Made by a program: the position numbers and the translations under genes. The notes below the pieces were generated by a model. The model did no database searches and was not told the DNA's origin. It saw nothing but the letters and a program-made list of their open reading frames with translations. Below are positions 21,258 to 35,289 of a stretch of DNA of 44,365 bases, piece by piece (the stretch's first letter is position 1; each line of letters starts with the position of its first letter). The stretch comes from Basidiobolus heterosporus B8920 (taxonomy: Eukaryota; Basidiobolomycota; Basidiobolomycetes; Basidiobolales; Basidiobolaceae), in assembly GCA_000697455.1 (NCBI GenBank), contig JNET01032621.1, forward strand, positions 1 to 44,365. The letters are read 5' to 3'.

Positions 21258-23206
21258 ATGAATAAGATTCCAGCGAAACTTCATGATAAAATCAAATATT
21301 TTGCCACCTTTCCCCAAACAGGAGTATCTCTCCGACAGATGGTGAAGTTCGGTTAGTTTACTTCAAAACAGAGTAAGAATTTTCCCATGGTTTAACCTGA
21401 TGCGGTTTATCGAGAATAGGTCAAAAACCATCACAGGGGACTCTTCTAAGGGCTAGTCAATTTCTGTTGGGTTTGTACTTCTATAACATGCTTTACTAGT
21501 AATTCTTTTGAAAAGGTAGTAACAGCGTATATTTCAGAGGAGCTTCCTATCCGTCTAGCTCATCGTGTGGTTGAACTTGAAAATCTTCCGCATGGCCTTA
21601 GTTTGATGCCTTCAGTGATAAAAGTCAAAGATTGGTACGCCGAGTCCTTTTCCGTAAGCAAAGTCCAAACAAAATCTCATCTGTTTCGACCTAGGATAAC
21701 CATGATTGATGCAGGACTTCACGAACTTCCCTAGACCGGATTTGCCTCAGGATGTTAGAGACAAACTAAAGGCCACCCTACGTCCCATCAAGGATGGAAT
21801 TGAACTAACAAATTCTAGCAAGCATTCAATCTATGAAAATGGAAATCGTTCGGTTCCATTGCCTCACAGGTTGACAATCATCCACAAATTATATATCATG
21901 GGCCGCCTCTAATCTCATCAATCATTTAGATATTATGCTTCAGTCAAAGATATCGAATTCCCATCTGAGATTGGGGAGTACAACAATGCGTTCTGTCGTA
22001 TGATTGAAGGGGTCAAGCGGAGACACGATCCTGTTGTAACAACTATTGTAAGCATACATTTCGTTAGAATGCTTTATGATCTTGCTCTAACCAGTTATTC
22101 CTTAATAGGGTATGTTGTGATAATTGCTCTGGATGGTAACAACAAGTTTAGTATCTAACATCAAATTTGCCCCCAAGCAAACGGGATTCTGGAGTTTAAA
22201 CATGCTCGGAGGTCTGACAATGTCGATGTGGATATACAGTCATTTTTGGATCGCTTCTACATGTCACGTATCGGAATCCGTATGCTAATTGGTAAATGGT
22301 GCAGATTTTACATACACATGAACAACCCAAGGCTTACTTCCATGTCGTGAAGGTCAACACATCACCCTGCAAAAAGGTCCACACAACCCTGATCATGTGG
22401 GTATCATTTGCACCAAAACAAATCTAGCTGAGGTCGCCCAGGAGGCCATAGATAACGCAAAGTTCATTTGTGAAGATTATTATGGGCTCTTCAGAGCACC
22501 GGAGGTCAGATTAATTTGCAAAGATGATTTGGAATTCATGTACGTTCCGAGCCATCTTCATCACATGCTCTTTGAGCTGTTGAAGAATAGTCTGAGAGCC
22601 ATAGTGGAAACCTACGGCACGGACCCAGATGACAGCTATCCACCGATCAAAATCATCGTTGCTGAAGGAAAAGAGGTTCGACCCATATTAGTGTTTAATT
22701 AAGCATTCGTCCATTGCTTACCCATTTTGTTAAGGATATAACCATTAAAATCTCGGATGAGGGCGGTGGGATCCCAAGAAGTGGATTGCCAATGGTTTGG
22801 ACTTATATGTTAGTATTGATTTCGATAGCGAATGCCAGCTTGAGCTTCTCGTGCGCTAACCTATTACTGCCAGGTATACCACCGCATCAACTCCTTCATT
22901 AGACCCAGATTTCAATCGGAGTGATTTCAAGGCTCCCCTCGCTGGTTTTGGATACGGTCTGCCACTGAGTCGTTTGGTGAGTTTATAGAGTTGTTCTTTT
23001 CTCGCATCGTCTAGGCTCCTTGGACCTAATCTTAGTTTCTAGTACTCCCGATATTTTGGTGGTGACCTAAAGATCATATCTATGGAAGGGTAATAGCAAC
23101 GCCGTATATTGTTAGGCCACTCACTAACCTCCATTCTGTTAGGTACGGGACTGATGCCTACCTTCATCTATCTCGTCTCAGTGATAGTGAGGAGCCATTG
23201 CCTTAG
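21258..23206 (+). CDS. mitochondrial pyruvate/branched-chain dehydrogenase kinase
   Basis: GHKL-fold protein kinase of the PDK/BCKDK family that phosphorylates and inactivates the E1 subunit of matrix 2-oxoacid dehydrogenases. Exons 21258-21351, 21420-21470, 21538-21653, 21715-21869, 21930-22047, 22109 (one nucleotide), 22178-22291, 22353-22675, 22735-22808, 22874-22976, 23043-23089 and 23143-23206; 419 residues. The allosteric helical domain has FPQTGVSLRQMVKFGQKPSQ, LPIRLAHRVVEL and RRHDPVVTT; the ATP domain has N-box ELLKNSLRA (Glu291, Asn295), G1 DEGGG (332-336) and G2 GFGYGLP (373-379), then YGTDAYLHL near the end. No clear presequence is seen; an in-frame stop precedes the ATG. PDK versus BCKDK cannot be settled here. 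Confidence 0.9.
22048..22177 (+). other. two introns flanking a 1-nt microexon
   Basis: Intron 22048-22108 (61 nt; GTAAGC donor, CTAACC branch-like site, TAG end) and intron 22110-22177 (68 nt; GTATGT donor, CTAACA branch-like site, AAG end) leave only G22109 between them. That G plus CA from the next exon makes Ala179 in the conserved VVTTIANGILEFK region. Treating the 130 nt as one intron shifts the frame and hits a stop. Confidence 0.75.
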
Positions 23207-23253
23207 AGTTCACTCATTGCAATGCCATATAGAAAATACACCACTGTATCGTC

Positions 23254-23267
23254 TAGGGTTAGGGTAA
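23254..23267 (+). promoter_or_regulatory. telomere-like motif upstream of ZNF277-like gene
   Basis: TAGGGTTAGGGTAA lies in the 282-bp gap between the kinase stop and the ZNF277-like start, 222 bp from that ATG. A weaker TTAGGGTT follows near 23309. Confidence 0.4.
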
Positions 23268-23488
23268 CCACCAGTTAAACAGAATACTCCTATTCCTTTA
23301 ATTAAACTTAGGGTTGAAATCCGAAATTTCTCTTAAATATTCAAATTTGGTGATGGTTGAGAAAAAAAGAATCCACTACGAACTCCGAGAATATGTAAAA
23401 AAAGGGCGAATCATCACCAGGATTTAAATATGTGAAGTTCAATAAAATTCCAAATCTTAGGATACAGACTTTCTCAATACAAAATAAT

Positions 23489-25395
23489 ATGTCGAGTGAA
23501 GAGTGGACGGAAGTCATTTCGAAAAACGTGAACCGTAATAATGAGGCTTTGGCTGCTCATGTATCGCCAAGAAAGACTTCGAAAAAGAAGAGCATGAAGT
23601 TACGTCCCAAAACCACTGCCGAAAGAGAGGATCTATCCAAGGGTAAATCTCAAGGAAAGGGACAAAGTTCGAAAGAGGGTAAAAGATCCAAATCTAGCAA
23701 ACAAACCAATTCAACTGGAAAATCCCGTAAGGAATCTACTCCTAACGAGTCCCCTGCTGAGCCTAAAACTAGACAACGCTCGAACTCTGAAGCTTCCATT
23801 TCTTCGGTGAAGTCCGATTCCTCAGTCGAGGAAGAAGCTCCTGCTATTCAGCCTCACATTTTAATTCTTTGTCCCTTCAATGATTGCTCCTCCGAGACTA
23901 GACCTTTTACTGATCCTGCTACTTTAAAGAGCCATCTTAAAGAGCAACACAAAGTTGTGTTCCGTCATCTCACCCATATGTATATCGCTCTCGAAAACTA
24001 TCTTACTTTCTGGGCCAAGAAGGTACAAGAGGGTGAACTTGAAAAGTACGCTAAGAAGGAAACAACTGAAGGCAAGTTTAAACCCGTTTAGCTGCCATGT
24101 AATTATTTGACCTTTTCTTATGAGATATGATTTATTAGAGGGAGATATCTACATCATTGACCCCGTTTTCTGCCAGATTGATAAGGAAAAGCGGGATGAA
24201 TTACAACGTGAGAAACTGGTATGTCACTAGCACAGTTTATCCTACGCTCTTTTAAATCCCAACAAATTTTAATCCGAACTTGAACAGAACGAGATCCTTA
24301 GAATACAGGATAAGGAAAGACACGAAGACAGTCTCAAATCGCGTAAATGTCTTTTCTGCAAGAATGTTTGCGATAACAGGCAAGAGATGTAGCAGTCACG
24401 AGTGGCGCGAATATATTAGCTAATGGAAGTTCATTTGTAGACCTATATTGTTCAAGCATATGTTTGGTGAACATAATTTCAATATCGGTCTTCCGGACAA
24501 TCTTGTAGATGTCGATGAATTCCTCGACATTCTCGAAGGCAAACTAAACAAGTATCAACGACACTGCTAGATGCTTCGCAACGACCTTTATCTCACCTAT
24601 TTCTACTTATGTAGTCTCCAATGCCTTTACTGTGAGAAAATATTCACTTCTCCAGCAGTTCTTCGCAAGCATATGCGTAAGAAGAAGCACTTCAAGATCA
24701 GTGCACGTAATAGAATGTACGACCGTTTTTACGTGATCAACTATTTGGAGCCTGGCAAAAACTGGGAAACATTCGAGAACGAGAAGTACGACAGTGAGGA
24801 AGATCGTCGAGATGATTCCTGGGCTGATTGGGACGAGGAAGAGCCAGAGGAGACCATGTGCCTTTTCGATGATTACGTGGCATCTTCACCAAAGGAAGCT
24901 TGCGAGCACATGATTGAGGCACATGGATTTGATCTCAAGGGAGTCCAGGAGCAAAATCGTGAGTCCATAGCACCTTCAGTAGACCGAGTCCAAATAGCGT
25001 ATCTAATAGATTTTTGTAGACCTCGACTTCTATAAGACGATTGCACTTATAAACTACATTCGTCACAAAACTGCGAACAATACTTGCATGGGATGCAACG
25101 CCAGCTTCGAAACTTTGAAGGAAATGACTGAACATATGGAGCAAAACGGCTGCTTCCAAAAGGTGCCAGCTGCTGATAGCGAGATCTGGAAGGATCCTCA
25201 GTAAGTAGATTTAATTTACTTCAAAGCCTTTCTGGAGTCTAAGTAGGTTGCACTAGGTACCTCTTCCCAACATACGCGAATGACCCACTTCTCACTGGTA
25301 TCGACGATTCAGATGAGTTTGATGACAGCGATGAGCTCCAACATTCTCTTTCCTCAGTCCAATTGACCAAAGAAGAGGTCACTACCCAGGAGTAA
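23489..25395 (+). CDS. ZNF277: ZNF277-like C2H2 zinc-finger protein
   Basis: Homologue of the ZNF277 family, which in animals binds ribosomal protein uS5/RPS2 and is linked to chromatin. Exons 23489-24085, 24141-24218, 24288-24388, 24441-24551, 24615-24958, 25020-25200 and 25257-25395; 516 residues. A Lys/Ser-rich N-terminal 130 residues (low complexity, probably disordered) is peculiar to this protein. Family blocks follow: CLFCKNVCDNRQE, FKHMFGEHNFNIGLPDN, LQCLYCEKIF (finger Cys299, Cys302, His315, His321), YDRFYVINYLEPGKNW, WADWDEEEP, LDFYKTIALINYIRHK and YLFPTYANDPLL. A further finger has Asp381 where the second Cys is expected (CLFD). The first intron uses a GTTTAG donor and is the least certain join. 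Start is the first ATG in frame. Confidence 0.88.
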
Positions 25396-25599
25396 TAGAT
25401 GTATTGCAATTCCATAGGAATTCTTTCTCTTTGTATTTCCAACCTCACGTTCTCTTCCTTCTTAATAACTAAAGAGCAATTCAATACAACCACAATAGGG
25501 ATTTATTATTGACATGGGCATCTTATCTATTGCGTTTTATTGCTGTTGTAAAGCAGTTGAAATAACCAGAGGGAGGATAAGTGCAGTGATTTACAATGA

Positions 25600-28761
<3,162 letters not shown>

Positions 28762-29288
28762 ATACAAGATGTTCTATAAACCTTCAATGAATTTTAGTGA
28801 ATTGCCTGTCACTCCAGTTGTTAGATATAATATAAATCACAATATCTTGTAGCTCTTGGATTGAATTCACTGATATTCAAGATTCCATATCGTCATCCGG
28901 AACTCCGCAGATTTCCAATTTGCATGAATAGTAACTACATTGTTGGTAAATTGTGTTCTTCGGCTATTTCAAGGAGAGATGAGCGATCAAACGACTGGTT
29001 TAAAATGCAACATTGTATTTCAGAATATTTCTTTCCAATTAATTAATTGCACTCTACGCTGCTATGTTTATAGAATTTAATTCATAAAAGATCGTGATTA
29101 GGCGGTGGTATACAGATCATGCTAATAACAAAGAATAACGGATTCGATTTCGGACTATACATTGGCTACGTTCTCGCTTACATAATATGCCTACGTTTGT
29201 GGGCCCGTTGGGATGTATAGACTTTGACTTGAAGAGGTCTGTGTTTGCCATATAAATTTACCTGAGTTTGCTGAACGACCGGCGCTTT
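28762..29288. other. intergenic between WC-1 and DPP genes
   Basis: Downstream of the WC-1-like stop and upstream of the DPP start, both on the minus strand. AT-rich; no gene, repeat or RNA recognised. Confidence 0.5.
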
Positions 29289-31454
29289 TTACAGCGCTAC
29301 AATTTGGCTTGGAGGGGAACTTAAAGTATGCAAAGATGAAGAATCTGGAGAATTGGGGGAGCATAATTGGCACAGATTTCTTGATCCATCTTTGTACCAT
29401 TGAGGTGAGTCTTTTCGTTGGCACTGAGAGCATGTCTTTCCGGAGTGCGAGGTTACCTTTCTCTTTTTCTTTTTACGAGATGCGGTAAGCGCCTCTAGCT
29501 CCTCTTTCAATTTCTTGTTGACCAGCCTTAACTGATGCAACTCATACTGCCAAGTTGTGTTCCTAGTTAAATCTAACATGTCAAACATGTTATCTGCTTC
29601 GGTGGCAACATGGTCAGTTTGAGGTGATGGAAGTGTGGAAGAGTTGTTGGCGATATCTGCTGACACTTCTTCAGATGATAATTCCTTAGATTGACAGAGA
29701 ATAAATGAGGCTTTTCCGTTTTTGTAAATGTCCCCTGGATAAAACACGCTCAGGACTTCAATATATTGGCCCTTCTTGTTCTGGATGGTATGTCGAAGTT
29801 TCACAGTTGTTCCATCTCTAGCTTGGTGTAGAGCTTTGGTTAACGCTGCGGTTCGGTCAGAGCGGACAAGTTGATATAGCGATGTACCCATGAGTTCGTC
29901 AGATGTACTCCCTAACAGTTCCTGGCACTCGGAGGTAACATAGAGGTACATACCATCCAAAGATAGTTTGGCCCAAAATTCATTGTCAGACAAACCTCCA
30001 CAAATCTGTAGAGCCTCCCAAGAGAGCTGATAAACTGGTCGAGATCTTCCGACCAGTACAATACATTTACGGCCTTTACCTTGATCCGAGTGAAGTTTTC
30101 CCTGGGCCTCAAACCATGTATATCCTGAGTTTTTACGCTTGACTCGGTAAACTAGGCTGACCGTGTTTGAGCCATTATTAGTCGATTCCTTTAGCTCGCG
30201 CATTACGGGAACCAGATCGCTTGGCTCGCATACAGTGGATATAGCCTGGCCAACTAACTCCTCTGGATCATACTCCAGAACTTTTTTGCAGCTTGGCGAA
30301 CAGTATAAGAAGACGCCTTTCAATGAAAGAACGTGAATAACATCTTCAGAATGCTCCAGAAGCATGCGATTCCATAGACGATTTGTGACCTGCTCATCTG
30401 TGGATGGCTCCAGTCCAACCAAATCATACACTTCCAAAGGTATAGCATTGTTAACGTTAGTGTTGGCTTGTTGGAAGAAATCTTCGAAGGGATGATGGTA
30501 TAATTCGGTAGAAACCAAAGGCGGAATGTTTAACAAGTTATAATTAACTACATAGGTTCCGTCTTTCATTCGCTCCAATATGCTGTTGGGTTGTTCCACC
30601 AAATCAATCTGAAAACCAACAAAATGAGTGATTTCATCACCGTCGTATGCGATAGGAACGACTGTAATGAGATTAATGAAAGGCTGTCCATTTTTCTTGT
30701 AGTTAACCAGTGAATTTTGAGATTCTTTTCCTTGAATCATGGTTGACTTGATGTTGTGTACTGCTGAGTTATCAGTAAACTTACGACGAGACCCGAGAGT
30801 TACTTGACCATCAGGAGATTGTAAGAACCGGCAGTTTCTACCAATGATTTCAGGCCCTGAGTAACCAGATAATTTCTCAAAGGAAGCACTAGCATAAACG
30901 ATAGGGAAATCAAAACGACGTGCATCCACTACAAGGAAAGCACAGCTCATATCTACGGAACCTATGTTGATCTGGGCATTGGTACGAGTGGCAACTTTGG
31001 CTAGGATTCCTATCATATCGAAACCAGAATTTGAGTATAGTCCCGGAAAACTACTCAAAGAAGCATTGGAGGAAGGGGGTGTACTAGGTTTAGAGAGGTC
31101 ACTATGAATGGGCGATACAGGCTCTGCCGTAGGTTTGGTGAAAGTAGAAAAATCTGGGCTCGAATATAGATCGGGGATTTCGGAGTTAAATATCGGTTCA
31201 TAACTATTAAGAGGATTTGCATAAGGGAAATCGAGTAAAAGAGGGGTAAATCCGCCAGTTTTGGCAGCCAGAAGTTTTGGGTCAGTTGGACTCATTGGCA
31301 TTGAATAATTATTCAGTGGACGAGGTGAAAACTGAAACTGAAAAGAAGGATCCATCCCAAGATTGGGCATGAAGAGTAGATTGTTTTGTGCTTTCAGTTC
31401 CACTTCAGACTCCTCATTTTGGTTGAATGCGCCACTTTGAAGAGGGACACTCAT
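29289..31454 (-). CDS. wc-1: WC-1-like blue-light receptor (LOV-PAS-PAS, degenerate GATA finger)
   Basis: Single-exon 721-residue homologue of fungal White Collar-1/MadA/WcoA, the flavin photoreceptor subunit of the white-collar transcription complex. The LOV domain (about 165-285) has the photoactive Cys208 in GRNCRFLQSPDG, then NYKKNGQPFIN and VGFQ. Two more PAS domains follow (HSEDVIHVLSLKGVFLYCSP and FWAKLSLDGMYLYVTSECQE). A basic stretch RKKKKRK (660-666) could be a nuclear signal. The terminal zinc knuckle has Cys675, Cys678, Cys695 and Cys698 with a 16-residue loop (WC-1 and GATA factors usually have 17-18) and ends 23 residues later in a Ser/Pro-rich tail instead of the usual basic GLRYAK-type helix. 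The N-terminus is Pro/Ser/Asn-rich. ATG at 31454 is the first in frame. Confidence 0.92.
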   Translation of the reverse strand: MSVPLQSGAFNQNEESEVELKAQNNLLFMPNLGMDPSFQFQFSPRPLNNYSMPMSPTDPKLLAAKTGGFTPLLLDFPYANPLNSYEPIFNSEIPDLYSSPDFSTFTKPTAEPVSPIHSDLSKPSTPPSSNASLSSFPGLYSNSGFDMIGILAKVATRTNAQINIGSVDMSCAFLVVDARRFDFPIVYASASFEKLSGYSGPEIIGRNCRFLQSPDGQVTLGSRRKFTDNSAVHNIKSTMIQGKESQNSLVNYKKNGQPFINLITVVPIAYDGDEITHFVGFQIDLVEQPNSILERMKDGTYVVNYNLLNIPPLVSTELYHHPFEDFFQQANTNVNNAIPLEVYDLVGLEPSTDEQVTNRLWNRMLLEHSEDVIHVLSLKGVFLYCSPSCKKVLEYDPEELVGQAISTVCEPSDLVPVMRELKESTNNGSNTVSLVYRVKRKNSGYTWFEAQGKLHSDQGKGRKCIVLVGRSRPVYQLSWEALQICGGLSDNEFWAKLSLDGMYLYVTSECQELLGSTSDELMGTSLYQLVRSDRTAALTKALHQARDGTTVKLRHTIQNKKGQYIEVLSVFYPGDIYKNGKASFILCQSKELSSEEVSADIANNSSTLPSPQTDHVATEADNMFDMLDLTRNTTWQYELHQLRLVNKKLKEELEALTASRKKKKRKVTSHSGKTCSQCQRKDSPQWYKDGSRNLCQLCSPNSPDSSSLHTLSSPPSQIVAL

Positions 31455-31972
31455 GGTAATATCGACTTTCAGAAATAAAGCGAAGGAAAAAAGAAGTTAA
31501 ATAAAATTGAGTTATAACAGTGTCAAGTCGAATTGACTAAATACTTTAGGAAAATCGGAAGACAAGAAATGACTTTATAGTCACTTCGAACTCCATACTG
31601 CCAAGTTTTGAGACTGTATTTGGGGAAACATATAGGATCTTTATAAAATAAATGAGCAAATCAAGCAGAAAATGAATAGGAATGTTTCGGGCCACATCAT
31701 GTTACATAGCCATTATAGCATGTATATATATATGCTTGAATTCATTGTTTCAAAAGAATCTAAAGCAGTCAAATTAGTTGAAATTTCAGCAGGGATATGC
31801 AATTTCACAAAATCAGACGATTATTGGATCGCAGTCTGTGCCCCAAGTTACTTGATCCGTCACCCCTGAATGTGTGATTTGTCAATTCGATACCAAAAGC
31901 GCTTTGCAGTCAGCGTGTTCTGAACCCTCAAAACTCGCACTAGATCCTGATTTAATTAATCAGTAAGATATG
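31455..31972. other. upstream region of the WC-1-like gene
   Basis: 518 bp between the WC-1-like start and the 3' end of the small candidate gene. AT-rich, with a TA-dinucleotide run near 31722. The open frame at 31672-31869 has no domain. No gene supported. Confidence 0.5.
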
Positions 31973-32334
31973 CTAGTTCTCAGCATATTTAGCAAGTGGT
32001 TGAGGTGCGACAAACCCCAGACACTCCCCAACAGATCGTGCAAGTTGAGTTAGAGGATCACATTTAATCGGAATGATAGGATTCACGACTGGATTCATGA
32101 CTGGATTCACTACTGCTTTAGGGGAAACATAGGGGGTAAGTATTACTTTTGGTTTATCAGGTATCTCTTTGATACCAATTTTGGCTTTATTAAGCAGTGG
32201 TAAGGAATAGTAAGGAATGGTAGAAAAGGGTTGACAATGGTTGGTGATGACTGTGGTAATGAATTGGGCTGTTTTCCTGTACAGCGGCATGTACCTTGAT
32301 GCATACTAGCCAGAAAATCGCAACATGTTGACAT
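31973..32334 (-). CDS. possible small gene, unknown product (105 aa)
   Basis: Two overlapping minus-strand open frames can be joined by a 44-nt GT-AG intron (32294-32251): exon 32334-32295 (40 nt) and exon 32250-31973 (278 nt), frame preserved, 105 residues. The protein begins MSTCCDFLASMHQ, is Pro/Val/Ile-rich, has a short internal repeat (VVNPVMNPVVNPIIP), and ends CDPLTQLARSVGECLGFVAP and so on. I do not recognise a family; no signal peptide or membrane helix is evident. Modest support comes from a telomere-like CCCTAACCCT motif (32347-32356) 13 bp upstream of the ATG, similar to motifs near other gene starts here. It could equally be a chance frame. Confidence 0.3.
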
Positions 32335-32777
32335 TACAATGAATCGAGGGTTAGGGCCATTTCGATGTAGTCATTGTGGTGTAACAAAATCGCTAGAGTT
32401 AGTGTTATCACAAACAATTCATTGTTGATGATGTATTATGCTTTGGTGAACAGCGGCCTTTATGTGTTGAACCTATACAATATGGGAAACCTTAATCCCA
32501 TCAAATAATGTGCTTATTGGCTCCAAGTAAATTGTAAATTCCTAAATCCGGTGGGATAATCATATCATAAAATAAGACGGGTGCGAGTGCAGGCGCTCTA
32601 TTGACTGAGAAATCCAGTTTTAGGCTGAATCCAACTGGCACAAACCTTGGCCAACTAAAACAGTAAAACCACTTAACCTCTACTTACGTTCTTTACCTTG
32701 GCCAAAGTTGGACGTTCTCTTCCTTTAAACCGATCCTTTTGCACTTAACGCTCCTTTAATTTACAATCAAGCTTAAC
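32335..32777. other. intergenic upstream of synaptobrevin
   Basis: Divergent region between the small candidate gene and synaptobrevin. It holds one telomere-like motif (AGGGTTAGGG, 32347-32356). No gene seen. Confidence 0.5.
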
Positions 32778-32831
32778 ATGTAAGTTTCTTTGAAAGTTTA
32801 GTTATACTAGAGTGAACAACTTACCACTACC

Positions 32832-33262
32832 ATGAAAAGGTCGCAGAATAAGGCCCAAGGAATCCAGAAACAAGTTGATGAGGTCGTTGGAATTATGCAA
32901 AACAATGTTGAGCGGGTCATGGAACGTGGAGAAAAGTTGGATTCGCTTAACAACAAAGCTGGTACAGTGAATGTCGTTTGCTATTGTCTCATAAGCAAAC
33001 AGAACACTAAGGTCTTAATTATAACCTATCTCTCTAGATCAACTTGAGGCTGGTGCTTTGCGCTTCAAACAAGGCACAAACAGAGTTCGTAAAGCCATGT
33101 GGTGGAAGAATATGAAGTTGAAATTGATTATTGCTGCTATAGTGGTCATTATATTAATTGCTATAATTGGTAAAGTGAATCTCGTTTGCCTTTCAGTGCC
33201 ATTACATTTGACTCACTTTCTCTTTCAATATAGTACCTGTTGTTTTGCATTTCCAAAAGTAA
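32832..33262 (+). CDS. SNC1: synaptobrevin/VAMP R-SNARE (Snc-like)
   Basis: Small tail-anchored v-SNARE of secretory and endocytic vesicles. Exons 32832-32961, 33038-33169 and 33234-33262 give 96 residues. The SNARE motif runs QKQVDEVVGIMQNNVERVMERGEKLDSLNNK and onward, with the zero-layer Arg in MERGEKL. A juxtamembrane RVRKAMWWKNMK and a C-terminal anchor LIIAAIVVIILIAIIVPVVL follow. An alternative start is attractive: a 60-nt intron 32780-32839 (GTAAGT donor) would join AT (32778-32779) to G32840, giving MSQNKAQG and 94 residues. Both starts are in the same frame. Confidence 0.93.
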
Positions 33263-35289
33263 CTTTTCTCTTATGGACATGCGCTAGTTGAAAATACTTT
33301 TGTTTACCCACAATCATAACCTTTGGCTTTCTATGTTGTTGTGAGATTCTTATAGTTTCAGTGGCTTCCCTCATTGACAAAAAGTACTCTCGAACTTAAA
33401 CCAGCCAGTTTCTTATTTTGATGTTTTTGCCATAAAGTTGACCAACAGAGTTTCTGCTCTTCCTCTACGTAACATAAAGGCTGACAGTATCCTGTAAGCA
33501 ATTGCGACTTCGTATAGTGGTTGTCTATTTACACTGTAGTATAAATATACATATAATAAGTGTTCTCATCGGTGATAATGTTTAACATTGCTATAGTTTC
33601 GCATAATCATATGTAGCCATAGGAATGATTCAAAACTACAACTTGTCCTTATGATAACAACTAGTTTCATAATTATGATGATCATAAGTAAGTGTGTATT
33701 TCTTTTAAGCCGATGTTCTCACATTTCCTCGCTTAGCATTGGTCTTTGCGATGCATTTCCTATTGTTTCGAGTACCCAAAAACATACTCATTACGAAATT
33801 GTTATTTGTTGATTCCATATCCGTGCTTGGCATAAAAGCGTCTCTCCTAGCCTGATTTTTACATGCATATGTATAAATGAGCAGGTCATAGACCAACATT
33901 CAAGGCGTTCATATACGGCTAGTTGTGGCAGCAGTAATCATCAGATAGTTTACGGGCTACGGGGGACTATTAGATGGTAGTTCCATCAAGTAAATAACAT
34001 ATATATTATCCAATCTACTAAGGTAACTATAGGCTTAGAGTCTTGGATCCATGCTTTTCAAGACACTACTGACAATCTAGATTAGCGAGGGACATACTCA
34101 AATGATTCCAATCACCCAGACTTCCAATGCCATATAGCTTCCTATCTTTCAGTAGCTATACCTGAAAGTATTTACCCCATTATGATGTGTTCTACGAAAT
34201 TTGCAGCCATTCCCCACACAACTTATAAACAGCAAGTCGTATCTTGATGTATCATAGATGTTATAAGGATTCCATATTAAACCAACTGAATATATGTTTC
34301 TCCAAGTTGATGGTTACACCAATATATGTATGTGAGCGGTTCTCATAACCCTAGTCTTATTGGACATTTGCCAAGCATGTTGGTGGTACTACAATAAAAA
34401 AGAATACAAATCCAGACGGGGTACATTACTCATCAATGCCTCTGTTTCAAGACTCGACAATGTATGTCTTTTGTACTCGTATTCACTTGAAATTCATACC
34501 ACCAAGCTACTTTTACTGGTTTTTTAAGGCATTTCATCCGACAATAACCTGAAGAAGAATTTGGGTTGGGTATTTATGTATATATATGTTCCCTAACATC
34601 GCACTAAACATTCCCATCAAATATCCGTCTAACTGGATAGAATTTGTTAACCAACGATTGTCATTTACTTGGAAGAAGTTTACGATTCTATGATAACAAT
34701 TTTGTCGATCTTCTGGCTAAATTTAGTTAAATATGCATTAAAATTATTGATTGTTTACTGATTAAGGAAAAGTAAACATGGCGAAAGTTTAGCCACAGTT
34801 CATAGAATGCAAAGCAAATAGTGCGAAGAGCTTACTATAGCATTGCACTCGTGGATACACTTGTTCTATATCCTCTCCTCCACCAAACCCCATACAACAT
34901 CAAAAACATTCTAGTGGATATTCCCGAGTTTCATGAATTGAGAATGCTGTATTGGTATGTACGTTCTGTATGTACCTCCTAGCACTTCATTTCCCTTTGT
35001 TAACATTGTGAAGCGCCTGCCCACTTGGCTATATTTTCCTTACAATCTTAGCCTGATTCTTTTTATTTATTGGTGCAACCTGCCTTTTTCCTCTATAAAT
35101 CCCTTGGCCATAATCTCTACAATATATTAATTACCATTAAATTTTATTATTAGCTAGTCTAATATACTATTTGTGCGACTTTTTAACTTTTATTCGTCCT
35201 GAACGTTGTTCTAGCTTTATTTTCTTCCAGTCCACAACTTCACTTTCCCATTTGAACACGAGCACGAGTTTGGATTTGCATGAAATATA
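33263..35289. other. 2.0 kb intergenic region
   Basis: Between synaptobrevin and the kinesin gene. AT-rich throughout; only short open frames without domains (for example 33705-33899, minus). No tRNA, repeat array or mobile element signature was recognised by eye. Confidence 0.5.

Noticed and set aside
33263-35289. tRNA, CRISPR, insertion sequence or transposon in the larger gaps
   Set aside because: No B-box, terminal inverted repeats, transposase fragment or regular spacer repeats could be seen by eye; a covariance-model search would be needed to exclude small RNAs.
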